Of a DNA stretch of 64,000 nt, positions 43,310-51,245 are shown one piece after another. Source of the DNA: Pseudomonas sp. B21-028 (lineage in GTDB: Bacteria > Pseudomonadota > Gammaproteobacteria > Pseudomonadales > Pseudomonadaceae); assembly GCF_024749045.1 (NCBI RefSeq), contig NZ_CP087184.1, forward strand, positions 3,534,001 through 3,598,000, given 5' to 3'. Positions within the stretch are counted from its first letter, which is position 1. Each line of letters opens with the position of its first letter. A model generated the notes under the pieces. The model had not been told where the DNA came from and made no database searches. It worked only from the letters and a program-made list of their open reading frames with translations. The translations under genes were made by a program, and so were the position numbers.

Positions 43310-44193
43310 AGCCCCGCCTCCTCTACCTTCAGCATGCCGGCATGGCCGTGCCAGTAGCCGTTACACCCTTCCACAAACAGTGGCGGCGTCTCGCCCTGGC
43401 GGACCCGGTCGAAAGCCTTGACCACCTCCGCCATGCCCTGGGCCCGAGGACTCAGGCGCAGCACGTCGGCACCGCATGCCTTCAAGGCGCTGTAATCGGC
43501 CAGCAAGTTGCTCACCTCGCCGGACATGGTCTGGATGCCATTGAGGGTGAACAATTGCTGGCCTTCCTGGCTGCTCAACGCCAGGCCGTCGGGGTAGTTG
43601 ATGCAACAGAACTGGCAGTCGTCCTTGGGCCGGTTTTCAGCCCGGGCGGTGAAGCAACGCGCCGAGTAGGCCAGGGGCAGATGACCATAGGCGAAGATTT
43701 CCACCTCGGGTACCTCGCGATCCATTTCCCGCACTTGCTCCAGTACATCGCTGATCAGCGCCGCCGAACACTCCACCGGCGGCACCCAGCGGATCATGCC
43801 GCTGTCGAGCAACTGCGCCAGGGCGTGACCGTTGTACAGGTTCAGGGCCGGCCCACCGACAAAGGGCAGTTTGCGCTCGGCCAGCACTTGCACGGCGCCC
43901 ATGTCGTTGGCCTCCACCAGCAATTGGCCGTTGTCGCACAGGCGACGCAACGTGGAAAACTCCGAGGCCGCCTCGATCAGCGTCAGGCTCGACAGCACGA
44001 TCTGGGCCTGGCTGCACGCCTGTAGTTCCCGCGCCAACCCCAGCCATTGGTCCAGGGAAAAGGCCCGGCGCTTGGAGCACACCGTCTCCCCCAGGTAGAT
44101 CACATCCAGCGGCAAGGCCGACATCTCGGCGTAGAAATTTCCCAGTTGTGTTTTGTCCCAGTAGAACAGGACCGGTCCCAGGCTGAGTTTCAT
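43303..44193 (-). CDS. ubiV: O2-independent ubiquinone hydroxylase subunit UbiV
   Basis: A 296-residue member of peptidase family U32. All four Fe-S ligands known for E. coli UbiV fall at the same numbers here: C39, C180, C193 and C197. With UbiU it forms the complex that hydroxylates the ubiquinone ring without O2, using prephenate as oxygen donor in E. coli. The ATG at 44193 is fixed by GAGGAGG. It lies 10 bases after ubiU. Confidence 0.95.
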   Translation of the reverse strand: MKLSLGPVLFYWDKTQLGNFYAEMSALPLDVIYLGETVCSKRRAFSLDQWLGLARELQACSQAQIVLSSLTLIEAASEFSTLRRLCDNGQLLVEANDMGAVQVLAERKLPFVGGPALNLYNGHALAQLLDSGMIRWVPPVECSAALISDVLEQVREMDREVPEVEIFAYGHLPLAYSARCFTARAENRPKDDCQFCCINYPDGLALSSQEGQQLFTLNGIQTMSGEVSNLLADYSALKACGADVLRLSPRAQGMAEVVKAFDRVRQGETPPLFVEGCNGYWHGHAGMLKVEEAGLC

Positions 44194-44203
44194 CTGGCCC
44201 TCC

Positions 44204-45199
44204 TCATTGCCATGATCGATGGTAGGCACCCAGGGTGGTCTGGCTGCCTTCGGACAGACCGGCCAGCACCTGGCGCCATTCTTCGCGCACGCGGAAACGC
44301 TGCGGCGCGGCCCGGTGTGTATCCAGCGCGGCGCGCCAGACCCGGGTCACTTGTTCCACGTAGGCCGGGCTACGCTGGCGGCCTTCGATTTTCACCGCCT
44401 CGACGCCGATGGCCGTCAGTTCCGGCAGCAGGTCCAGGGTGTCCAGGCTGGTGGGCTCTTCCAGTGCATGGAAGCGCTTGCCGCCCACCAGGAAGCGGCC
44501 TTTGCACAGGGTCGGGTAACCGGCCGATTCCTGTGGGGTGTAGCGGTCGATCAGCACTTCGCTCAAACGGGCACTCAGCCCCTCGGCATCTTCGCTCCAG
44601 CGCACGGCCTTCGCCGGCGAGCAGACGCCACAGAGGTTCGGCGACTCACCAGTAATGTAGGAGGACAAGTGACAGCGGCCCTCGGCCATGATGCACAGGC
44701 TGCCGAAACCGAAGACCTCGATGGGCACCGGACTGCCTGCCGCCACCTGCCGGACCTGGGCCAGGGACAGCACCCGAGGCAACACGGCACGCCGGATGCC
44801 ATAGCGTTGGGCGTAGAACGCCAGGGCGGCGGCGTGGGTCGCCGAGCCCTGGACGGACAGGTGCAGCGCCAGGTCAGGATGACGCTGGCTGGCGTAGCCG
44901 AGCACACCGGGGTCGGCGGCGATCAGGGCGTCCACGCCGAAATCGGCGGCACGATCCACCGCCCGTTGCCAGCGTTCCCACCCCTTGGGTTGCGGGTAGG
45001 TGTTGACGGCGACATAGAGCTTGCGTTGATGCTGGCGGATGTGCGCGACAGCCGCGTCGAACTGTTTGTCGTCCATGTTCAGCCCGGCGAAATGCCGGGC
45101 ATTGGTGTCATCGCGAAAGCCGACATAGACGGCATCGGCGCCTTGGCGCACCGCCGCTTTGAGGGCAGGCAGATTCCCTGCCGGGCAAACCAGTTGCAT
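44204..45199 (-). CDS. ubiU: O2-independent ubiquinone hydroxylase subunit UbiU
   Basis: A 331-residue U32-family protein with Fe-S ligands C169, C176, C193 and C232, the same positions as in E. coli UbiU. MQLVCPAGNLPALKAAVRQGADAVYVG is the usual N terminus. It partners UbiV. An Anr/Dnr box lies 61 bases upstream, consistent with expression under oxygen limitation, when O2-dependent ring hydroxylases cannot act but denitrification still needs ubiquinone. Confidence 0.95.
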   Translation of the reverse strand: MQLVCPAGNLPALKAAVRQGADAVYVGFRDDTNARHFAGLNMDDKQFDAAVAHIRQHQRKLYVAVNTYPQPKGWERWQRAVDRAADFGVDALIAADPGVLGYASQRHPDLALHLSVQGSATHAAALAFYAQRYGIRRAVLPRVLSLAQVRQVAAGSPVPIEVFGFGSLCIMAEGRCHLSSYITGESPNLCGVCSPAKAVRWSEDAEGLSARLSEVLIDRYTPQESAGYPTLCKGRFLVGGKRFHALEEPTSLDTLDLLPELTAIGVEAVKIEGRQRSPAYVEQVTRVWRAALDTHRAAPQRFRVREEWRQVLAGLSEGSQTTLGAYHRSWQ

Positions 45200-45260
45200 G
45201 GGGCATCCTCGTGAGAAAACCTGGGGCGCCGCCAGTCTAGCCAGCCGTCAGCCGGTGACC

Positions 45261-45274
45261 TTGACGGCAGTCAA
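45261..45274 (-). promoter_or_regulatory. Anr/Dnr box of ubiUVT, within a longer palindrome
   Basis: ttgacggcagtcaa is a TTGAC-N4-GTCAA repeat. A third half-site gtcaa at 45280-45284 extends it into a larger dyad (ttgacggca ... tgccgtcaa) that overlaps the moeA stop codon. Confidence 0.85.
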
Positions 45275-45280
45275 TTGCCG

Positions 45281-46528
45281 TCAAGACATCAGCTCGGCGA
45301 ACGGCAAGTACATCACCCGGTCGTGCTTGTGCACCTGCGCCTCGCGCCCTACCACCGCCAGTCCATCGGCCCAGCAGGCGGCGGTCAACATGGCCGAGCT
45401 TTGCTGAGGGTGCGGCACCACACACAGATGACCTTCGGCGTCCGGCACCAGTCGGGCCCGCAGGTACTGGCGGCGACGGTTGCGCTGCAACCAGTCGAAA
45501 CCGGCCGGCACATGCAAGGGCACGGGCAGCACCTGATCCATGCCCTGGGCGCGGAACAGGAACGGACGCACCACCACCAGCGCCGTGATCAGCGCCGCCG
45601 ACGGGTTACCCGGCAATCCGAGCCAGGGCGTGCCGGCCACGTCGCCGAAGGCCAGGGGTTTGCCCGGCTGTATCGCCAGGCGCCAGAGGTCGATGCTGCC
45701 GAGACGCTCAATGGCTTGCTTGAGATGGTCTTCCTCGCCCACGGATACACCGCCGGAGGTCAGCAGTACGTCACAGTCGGCGGCGGCCAGGCTCAGTGCC
45801 TGCTGGCTGGCCTGGAGTCGATCGGGCATGACGCCGAAGTCATGCACCTCGAAACCCCAACCACGCAACAACGCGGCGATGCTGCGGCGATTGCTGTTAT
45901 AGATCTGCCCTGGCGCCAATGGCTCGCCCGGTTCACGCAGTTCGTCGCCGCTGCTGAGCAAGACAACCCGCAAGGGACGATAAACCTCCACCGAGGCGAT
46001 CCCGGCGCCGGCCAGCAGTCCCAGCTCCTGGGCCCGCAAGCGAGTACCGGCCTTGAACAATCGTTCGCCTCGGCGCAGCTCTTCACCCTCCTTGCGCACA
46101 TGCTCCCCTTGCCTGGCCGACGATACCCAGACCCGCCCGCCCTCCTCCCGGCAGCTCTCCTGGGGCACCACGGTGTCGGCACCCGGCGGCAATGGCGCGC
46201 CGGTAAAAATCCGTACCGCCTGCCCTTCCCGCAACGGCTCACCCGGCCCGTCGCCGGCGGCGATTCGTCCGCTCAACGCCAGGTATCCCCCGGCGGGAGA
46301 CAGATCGACGGCCCGCAGGGCGTAACCGTCCATGGCGCTGTTGTCCCAGGCAGGCAGGTTCATGGGGCACAGGACATCGGCAGCCAATACACGGCCCAGG
46401 GCCTGGTCCAGGCCAGTCCGCTGGATCGGCGGTGGCGGCGGCGCCTGGTCGAGCAGGTGACGGATGGCCTCATCCACCGGCATCAACGTACCGCTGTCGC
46501 ACGCCGATCCACATCCGCGGCCGCTCAT
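45281..46528 (-). CDS. moeA: Molybdopterin molybdotransferase MoeA
   Basis: A 415-residue enzyme that inserts molybdate into adenylated molybdopterin. Landmarks: NLPAWDNSAMDGYAL, RIFTGAPLPPGADTVVPQE, LLSSGDELREPG, NSNRRSIAALL, LLTSGGVSVGEEDHLK and GLPGNPSAAL. It starts with a short Cys-containing extension (MSGRGCGSACDSGTLMPV). The ATG overlaps the moaB stop as ATGA, so the two are coupled. It corresponds to the moeA1 copy next to ubiU in P. aeruginosa. Confidence 0.95.
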   Translation of the reverse strand: MSGRGCGSACDSGTLMPVDEAIRHLLDQAPPPPPIQRTGLDQALGRVLAADVLCPMNLPAWDNSAMDGYALRAVDLSPAGGYLALSGRIAAGDGPGEPLREGQAVRIFTGAPLPPGADTVVPQESCREEGGRVWVSSARQGEHVRKEGEELRRGERLFKAGTRLRAQELGLLAGAGIASVEVYRPLRVVLLSSGDELREPGEPLAPGQIYNSNRRSIAALLRGWGFEVHDFGVMPDRLQASQQALSLAAADCDVLLTSGGVSVGEEDHLKQAIERLGSIDLWRLAIQPGKPLAFGDVAGTPWLGLPGNPSAALITALVVVRPFLFRAQGMDQVLPVPLHVPAGFDWLQRNRRRQYLRARLVPDAEGHLCVVPHPQQSSAMLTAACWADGLAVVGREAQVHKHDRVMYLPFAELMS

Positions 46529-47079
46529 GAGCGCGTCTCGCAGGCCACCGGCACAACGTCCGCCTGGGGCTTGAGATGAGGAGTGAAATTGCATGGCCCG
46601 GTGCGACTGTCCAACTGCCCGGCCAGGATCTGTTCCCAACCGGTCCGGCAAGCGCCCGGCGACCCCGGCAGACAGCACACCAGCACGCCATTGCTCATGC
46701 CGGCCAGTGCGCGGGATTGCAGGCTGGACATGCCGATCTCAGCCAGCGAAACCTGACGGAACAATTCGCCAAAGCCATCCACCTGCTTGTCCAGCAAGGG
46801 CGCCACTGCTTGTGGCGTGTTATCGCGGGCGGTGAAACCGGTGCCGCCGGTCATCAATACCACTTGCACCGTTGGGTCGGCGATCCACTGGGAGACCTGG
46901 GCGCGGATCTGGTAGATATCGTCTTTCACCAGCCCCCGGTCGATCAGTACGTGACCGGCTGTTTGCAGCAGATCGACGAGCGTCTGGCCGGAGGTGTCGG
47001 TATCGAAGCTGCGGGTATCGCTGATGGTGAGCACCGCAATGTTCAGCGGTTGAAATTGGCGTTGCGTCAGATGGGCCAT
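46525..47079 (-). CDS. moaB: Molybdenum cofactor biosynthesis protein MoaB
   Basis: A 184-residue MogA/MoaB-fold protein that adenylates molybdopterin. VLTISDTRSFDTDTSGQ, LMTGGTGFTARDNTPQAV and LPGSPGACRTGWEQIL are family signatures. The start at 47079 (MAHLTQRQFQPLN) fits the family; a 122-codon upstream extension overlapping pdxH is a shadow. It is the first gene of moaB-moeA, which runs on into ubiUVT. Confidence 0.94.
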   Translation of the reverse strand: MAHLTQRQFQPLNIAVLTISDTRSFDTDTSGQTLVDLLQTAGHVLIDRGLVKDDIYQIRAQVSQWIADPTVQVVLMTGGTGFTARDNTPQAVAPLLDKQVDGFGELFRQVSLAEIGMSSLQSRALAGMSNGVLVCCLPGSPGACRTGWEQILAGQLDSRTGPCNFTPHLKPQADVVPVACETRS

Positions 47080-47138
47080 GATCAGCCGTCCTGTCAGAGA
47101 AGATGGCCCAGCCTGAACCGCATTCGGTGCCGGGCCTA

Positions 47139-47154
47139 TTCCTCCGTGGAGGTA
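47139..47154 (-). promoter_or_regulatory. Possible NarL-type site upstream of moaB
   Basis: ttcctccgtggaggta is a 7-2-7 inverted repeat close to the NarL consensus, followed at once by another tacctcc heptamer at 47153-47159. The heptamer is the one found in the narK1-narX site. It lies 60 bases before the moaB ATG. Confidence 0.45.
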
Positions 47155-47167
47155 CCTCCCCTGGCGC

Positions 47168-47815
47168 TCAGGGCGCCAGACGGCTGCGCTGCCACCCGCC
47201 GTCCTGCCGGCGATAGTCGAGACGGTCATGCAAGCGATCGGCGCGGCCCTGCCAGAACTCCAGTCGCTCCGGTTGCAGGCAATAGCCGCCCCACTGGCCG
47301 GGGCGCGGCACCGGTTGGTCGGCGAAACGTTGTTCGGCATATGCCAGCAAGCTTTCCAGCGCGGCGCGATTGTCCAGCGGTTGGCTTTGCGGCGACGCCC
47401 AGGCCCCGAGCTGGCTGGCCAGCGGGCGTGAGTTGAAATAGGCATCCGACAGTGTGGGATCGAGTCGGCGAACCTGTCCTTCGATGCGCACCTGACGCTC
47501 CAGGCCCGGCCAGAAGAACGTCATCGCCGCCCAGGGATTGATTGCCAGATCCTGGCCCTTGCCGCTGCCGTAATTGCCGAAGAACGTGAAGCCGTCTTCG
47601 CCAAAGCCCTTGAGTAACAACACCCGGGCATGGGGGCGGCCCTGCTCGTCCACTGTCGCCAGGACCATGCTGTTGGCCTCGACCGGAGGGTTTTCGGTTT
47701 CCCGGGCCTGTCGCATCCATAGCCCGAACAGCGCCAGCGGATCGTCGGGGGTATGGGCTTCGTCCAGGCCATCGCGGGTGTATTGGCGGCGCATGTCTGC
47801 CAGGGACAGGGGCAT
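47168..47815 (-). CDS. pdxH: Pyridoxamine 5'-phosphate oxidase PdxH
   Basis: A 215-residue FMN enzyme making pyridoxal phosphate. [27 protein letters not shown] and [23 protein letters not shown] are FMN-site signatures, and the C terminus [20 protein letters not shown] is typical. I chose the ATG at 47815 over a GTG five codons upstream because the family starts with [12 protein letters not shown]. It is monocistronic. Confidence 0.95.
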   Translation of the reverse strand: MPLSLADMRRQYTRDGLDEAHTPDDPLALFGLWMRQARETENPPVEANSMVLATVDEQGRPHARVLLLKGFGEDGFTFFGNYGSGKGQDLAINPWAAMTFFWPGLERQVRIEGQVRRLDPTLSDAYFNSRPLASQLGAWASPQSQPLDNRAALESLLAYAEQRFADQPVPRPGQWGGYCLQPERLEFWQGRADRLHDRLDYRRQDGGWQRSRLAP

Positions 47816-47913
47816 GAGGGTGATCTCCACAAGGGTTTTACCCAGTGTGGGTGCTACGAGGCGGACCGGCCTTGATCGTTGTCAATGCCGATCCCTGCGG
47901 TGATCTTACCGAC

Positions 47914-47936
47914 GCTATCGCGAGCAGGCTCGCTCG
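47914..47936. repeat. Solitary REP half
   Basis: gctatcgcgagcaggctcgctc, without an inverted partner, lies between pdxH and the AhpD-like gene. Confidence 0.75.
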
Positions 47937-47993
47937 GGGTTGTCGGACCTGTGGGCGCCTCTCGCGAAAGCGGCCGATCAGACACCGCCTGAC

Positions 47994-48434
47994 TCAGTCA
48001 CCGGGGCGCTGGCGGAAACTCACCGCCAGCCGGTTCCAGCTGTTGATGGTGCTGATCGCCATCGTCAGGTCCACCATCTCCTCCTCGCTGAAGCAGGCAC
48101 GGGCCTGGGCATAGACATCGTCCGGTACCTGGCTCTGGGCCAACAGCGTCACCGCTTCGGTCCAAGCCAGGGCGGCGCGTTCGCGGTCAGTAAAAAAGCC
48201 GCTGTCGCGCCATACGGCCACCGCGAACAGACGCCGTTCGGTTTCACCCAAGCGTCGTGCATCCACCGAGTGCATGTCGGTGCAGAAGGCACAGCCATTG
48301 AGTTGCGAGGCGCGGATCTTGATCAGGTGCAGCAACGCCGGTTCGATACTCAGGCGGCTGGTCAACGCTTCCAGGCCAATCATCGCTTTCATCGCCCCAG
48401 GGGACGCACTGTAGTAATCCAGACGCTGGCTCAT
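47994..48434 (-). CDS. AhpD-like carboxymuconolactone decarboxylase family protein
   Basis: A 146-residue protein with the AhpD redox motif NGCAFCTDMH (Cys48, Cys51, His55), the signature of alkylhydroperoxidase-like proteins rather than of true decarboxylases. The start at 48434 has CGGAG 8 bases upstream. It is divergent from the MocR regulator gene (202 bases), which is therefore a candidate regulator. The substrate is unknown. Confidence 0.85.
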   Translation of the reverse strand: MSQRLDYYSASPGAMKAMIGLEALTSRLSIEPALLHLIKIRASQLNGCAFCTDMHSVDARRLGETERRLFAVAVWRDSGFFTDRERAALAWTEAVTLLAQSQVPDDVYAQARACFSEEEMVDLTMAISTINSWNRLAVSFRQRPGD

Positions 48435-48636
48435 GTCGGGCTCCGTGACAGGGATCTCTTCACGGTAGAACCTCAAGGCCGTCGACGACAGGTCCAATTG
48501 CTCGAAAAAACCAGGGCCACTGCGCGCCAGACCAATCTGCCGGATTTCCTCCACGCAACTTCTATCCGAATGCACAATGCAGGTAATCTTGCAGCTTTGA
48601 CGCTGCCGCCAGGCGATTGTCCGGGAGCCCGCGGGT

Positions 48637-50070
48637 ATGGAACTTCATGTCGTCATCAAAGGCCGCAAGGACCTGACAAGTCAGTTGTACCAACAGTTGC
48701 GCGACGCAATCGAAAGCGGTCGCCTGGCTGCCGGCACGCAACTGCCGCCCAGCCGCCTGCTCGCCGAACAGTTGGGCGTTTCACGCAAGACCGTTTCCGA
48801 CACCTACGCCCAACTGACCTACGAGAACTTCCTGACCGGCGTCATCGGCAAGGGTACCTACGTCAATGCGCGGCCGGCCAGGATCGTGCGCAAACAAAAC
48901 CACCGGGAGCTGGCCGGGGCCGACGTCGTCGAGGCCTGGCGGAACATGCCGGACCTGCTGCGCCATCCCACGCCCGAAAGCGCATTGCGTTATGACTTCA
49001 TCGGCGGCGCCACCGGCAAGGGGCAGTTTCCCCTGGACGACTGGCGTCGCTGCACCGCCCATGCCCTGCGCCAGATCGCCAACGCCAAGGGCCTCTACAG
49101 CCAGCCCGGGGGCCTGCCGGCACTGCGCAATGCCATAGCCCGGCACATCGCGTTTTCCCGGGGGGTCAACTGTCAGGACGATGACGTGGTGGTGTGCAAC
49201 GGTGCGCAACAGGCCCTGGATCTGATTTCACGGGTGTTGACCCGGTCCGGCAGCCTGGTGGCGATGGAAGATCCGGGGTATCCACCGGCACGATTGCTGT
49301 TCGGCTCCCACGGCGCCACGGTGGTCGGGGTGCCGGTGGATGACCAGGGCATGCGGGTGGACCAGATCCCCGACGGCACACGGCTGATCTATGTCACGCC
49401 CTCCCACCAGTTTCCCCTGGGCATGCCCATGAGCCAGGCCCGGCGCGAGGCTCTGCTGGCGCGGGCCTATGAGCTCGGCGCGATCATCATCGAAGACGAT
49501 TACGACAGCGAGTTCCGTTACGAAGGCCGGCCCGCCGACTCGCTGCAGAGCATGGACGAACGCGGCATAGTGGCGTACGTCGGGACCTTCTCCAAGACCC
49601 TGCTGCCGGAGTTGCGGCTCGGCTACGCCATCCTGCCGCCGGCGATTCTCGAAGCGGTGATCCTGGCCAAGCGTCTCACCGACCAGCACACCTCCACCCT
49701 GCCCCAATGGGCGCTGGCCAAGTTCATCGCCGAAGGCTGCCTGCTCAAGCACATCCGTCGCTGCCACGCCTTGTATGCCGGACGTCGCGAGCGGATCCTG
49801 GCGCGCATGGCCGGGGATCTGTCGCCCTGGTTCGAAGCCGTGCCCACCACCGCCGGCTTTCATCTGGCGGTGTTGTGCAAAGTACCGATCGATCTGCCGC
49901 TGGTGATCGAGCTGGCGAGAAAAGTCGAGGTCGGGCTGTACAGCCTTGAGGGCTTCTTCAACGAAGCGCCGCCGCGGCCGGGCCTGTTCTTCGGTTTTGG
50001 CGCCATCGAAGTCCTGGACATCGATATCGCCCTGGATCGCTTGCGGGACATCCTGCAGCAGGTCGCCTGA
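48637..50070 (+). CDS. MocR/PdxR-type GntR regulator with aminotransferase domain
   Basis: A 477-residue regulator: an N-terminal GntR winged helix (LYQQLRDAIESGRLAAGTQLPPSR, LGVSRKTVSDTYAQL) joined to a class I aminotransferase-like domain with GAQQALDLISRVL, EDDYDSEFRYEG and the PLP Lys in TFSKTLLPELRLGY. Such proteins sense PLP or amino compounds. The nearest divergent target is the AhpD-like gene, and pdxH lies beyond it, but a link to vitamin B6 is only suggested by position. Confidence 0.9.
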   Translation: MELHVVIKGRKDLTSQLYQQLRDAIESGRLAAGTQLPPSRLLAEQLGVSRKTVSDTYAQLTYENFLTGVIGKGTYVNARPARIVRKQNHRELAGADVVEAWRNMPDLLRHPTPESALRYDFIGGATGKGQFPLDDWRRCTAHALRQIANAKGLYSQPGGLPALRNAIARHIAFSRGVNCQDDDVVVCNGAQQALDLISRVLTRSGSLVAMEDPGYPPARLLFGSHGATVVGVPVDDQGMRVDQIPDGTRLIYVTPSHQFPLGMPMSQARREALLARAYELGAIIIEDDYDSEFRYEGRPADSLQSMDERGIVAYVGTFSKTLLPELRLGYAILPPAILEAVILAKRLTDQHTSTLPQWALAKFIAEGCLLKHIRRCHALYAGRRERILARMAGDLSPWFEAVPTTAGFHLAVLCKVPIDLPLVIELARKVEVGLYSLEGFFNEAPPRPGLFFGFGAIEVLDIDIALDRLRDILQQVA

Positions 50071-50114
50071 GCGATTGGACTGCCCGCTTATCCGCCCATT
50101 GGCTGTTTGATGTT

Positions 50115-50143
50115 CACCGATGCAGGCCTATCCTGCATCGGTG
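50115..50143. terminator. Perfect 12-bp hairpin after the MocR gene
   Basis: caccgatgcagg and cctgcatcggtg pair perfectly around a 5-base loop, 45 bases after the MocR stop and 48 bases before the next gene. The T-run is poor (gtcgttgattgt), so it may be a weak terminator or an operator dyad for the following gene. Confidence 0.55.
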
Positions 50144-50190
50144 TCGTTGATTGTGAACATTCCGTCCGACTTGATTCAGGAGCCTGAACA

Positions 50191-50484
50191 ATGTCTCGCC
50201 AAGTGATCAATACCGTACAGGTGCAAGCCGCCGCCGGTCGCTCGGAAGAACTGGGCCGACAGCTGCGGCAAATCGTCGAAACCCTGCGCACCCAGCCCGG
50301 CTGCGACGCCTACATGGTCGACCGGTGCCCGGTGGACGGCGACCGCTGGACCGTCAGCGCCCGCTGGCAATCGGAAGCGGCCATGCAGGCCCACTTCAAC
50401 TGCCCCGAAGTGCAGGGGTTTATCGGCCTGATCGACAACCGCCTGGCCCGAAGCGTGGATTTCAATAGTTTCCCGATTGTCTGA
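50191..50484 (+). CDS. Antibiotic-biosynthesis-monooxygenase-fold protein (putative quinol monooxygenase)
   Basis: A 97-residue ABM-domain protein: VQVQAAAGRSEELGRQLRQIVETLRTQPGCDAYMV and WTVSARWQSEAAMQAHFNCPEVQGFIGLI show the dimeric ferredoxin-like pattern of YgiN-type quinol monooxygenases. AGGAG precedes the ATG. No catalytic evidence is visible beyond the fold, and many such proteins act in redox stress. Confidence 0.8.
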   Translation: MSRQVINTVQVQAAAGRSEELGRQLRQIVETLRTQPGCDAYMVDRCPVDGDRWTVSARWQSEAAMQAHFNCPEVQGFIGLIDNRLARSVDFNSFPIV

Positions 50485-50552
50485 ACTGCCCGCACTCCTG
50501 AGCCGGCCCCAAATATTCTTGACGGCGCCTATCTGGCGAGTGCTGCGCACTC

Positions 50553-50578
50553 GAGCGGGGATAAATCCCCTCGCCACA
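50553..50578. repeat. Half copy of the second repeat family
   Basis: gagcggggataaatcccctc followed by gccaca matches one arm of the hairpin at 16528-16621. No second arm is present. Confidence 0.7.
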
Positions 50579-50604
50579 AGATCACCGGCAGCTTGTCATG
50601 GATC

Positions 50605-50624
50605 GGTAGGCCAATTGGTCTACC
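50605..50624. promoter_or_regulatory. Operator-like palindrome upstream of the cupin gene
   Basis: ggtaggccaattggtctacc is a 20-base inverted repeat with a single mismatched pair, 105 bases before the cupin ATG. The central ccaattgg and outer ggtag/ctacc arms resemble sites of dimeric repressors such as GntR-family proteins; the regulator is unknown. Confidence 0.45.
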
Positions 50625-50728
50625 GGCCTTCCGAAAGATTGGACGTTTGCTTGCCCCGCCAGCGGGCATAGGGTGGTTCCATCGACGCAACAGCGCGGAT
50701 CCACTCAAACCCCACGAAGGCCATTGCC

Positions 50729-51133
50729 ATGAAAACCCTCTCCCTGATCGCCGCCCTCAGCCTGCTGCCCATCGCCCAGGTCTACGCCCACGAAACAGCA
50801 CCTTCGGAGAAGGTCCAGGTGTTGCAGGAAAAGATGCTGAAAAACCTGCCGGGCAAGAAAGCCATGATGCTGACCGTCGACTACGCCCCGGGCCAGTCGT
50901 CCATCGCCCACAAACATGAGGGCACGGCCATGGCCTACGTGCTCGAAGGCGCCATTACCTCCCAGGTCAAAGGCGAACCGGCGATCACCTACAAGGCCGG
51001 GGAGTTCTGGTATGAGGCAGCCGGTTCCGAGCACCTGGTCTCGAAGAATGCCAGCGCGACCGAGCCGGCAAAATTGCTGGTATTCATGGTGATGGGTGAG
51101 AAGGAAGCGGTGTTGATCCCGCTGAAAAAATAA
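50729..51133 (+). CDS. Exported cupin-domain protein
   Basis: A 134-residue protein with a signal peptide (MKTLSLIAALSLLPIAQVYA) and one cupin domain: SIAHKHEGTAMAYVLEGAI holds the first metal motif and FWYEAAGSEHLVSKNA the second His region. Such small secreted cupins are common in Pseudomonas, and no reaction is known. It is followed by a strong terminator shared with gdhB. Confidence 0.82.
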   Translation: MKTLSLIAALSLLPIAQVYAHETAPSEKVQVLQEKMLKNLPGKKAMMLTVDYAPGQSSIAHKHEGTAMAYVLEGAITSQVKGEPAITYKAGEFWYEAAGSEHLVSKNASATEPAKLLVFMVMGEKEAVLIPLKK

Positions 51134-51195
51134 AGATCCACCACACTACTCGCTCCCACAAGGAGAATCAGTGCCTGGCATGGACCGGCGCCCAC

Positions 51196-51231
51196 AAAAA
51201 AAGCCCCGCATCTCTCAATGCGGGGCTTTTT
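51196..51231. terminator. Bidirectional intrinsic terminator
   Basis: aaaaagccccgca and tgcggggcttttt form a GC stem with A- and T-runs on both sides, between the convergent cupin and gdhB genes. Confidence 0.92.
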
Positions 51232-51245
51232 CATTCAACGCCGGA

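Noticed and set aside
47080..47445. N-terminal extension of MoaB by 122 codons into pdxH
   Set aside because: The extension overlaps a certain gene, shows no similarity and is a frame shadow; the MoaB fold starts at 47079.
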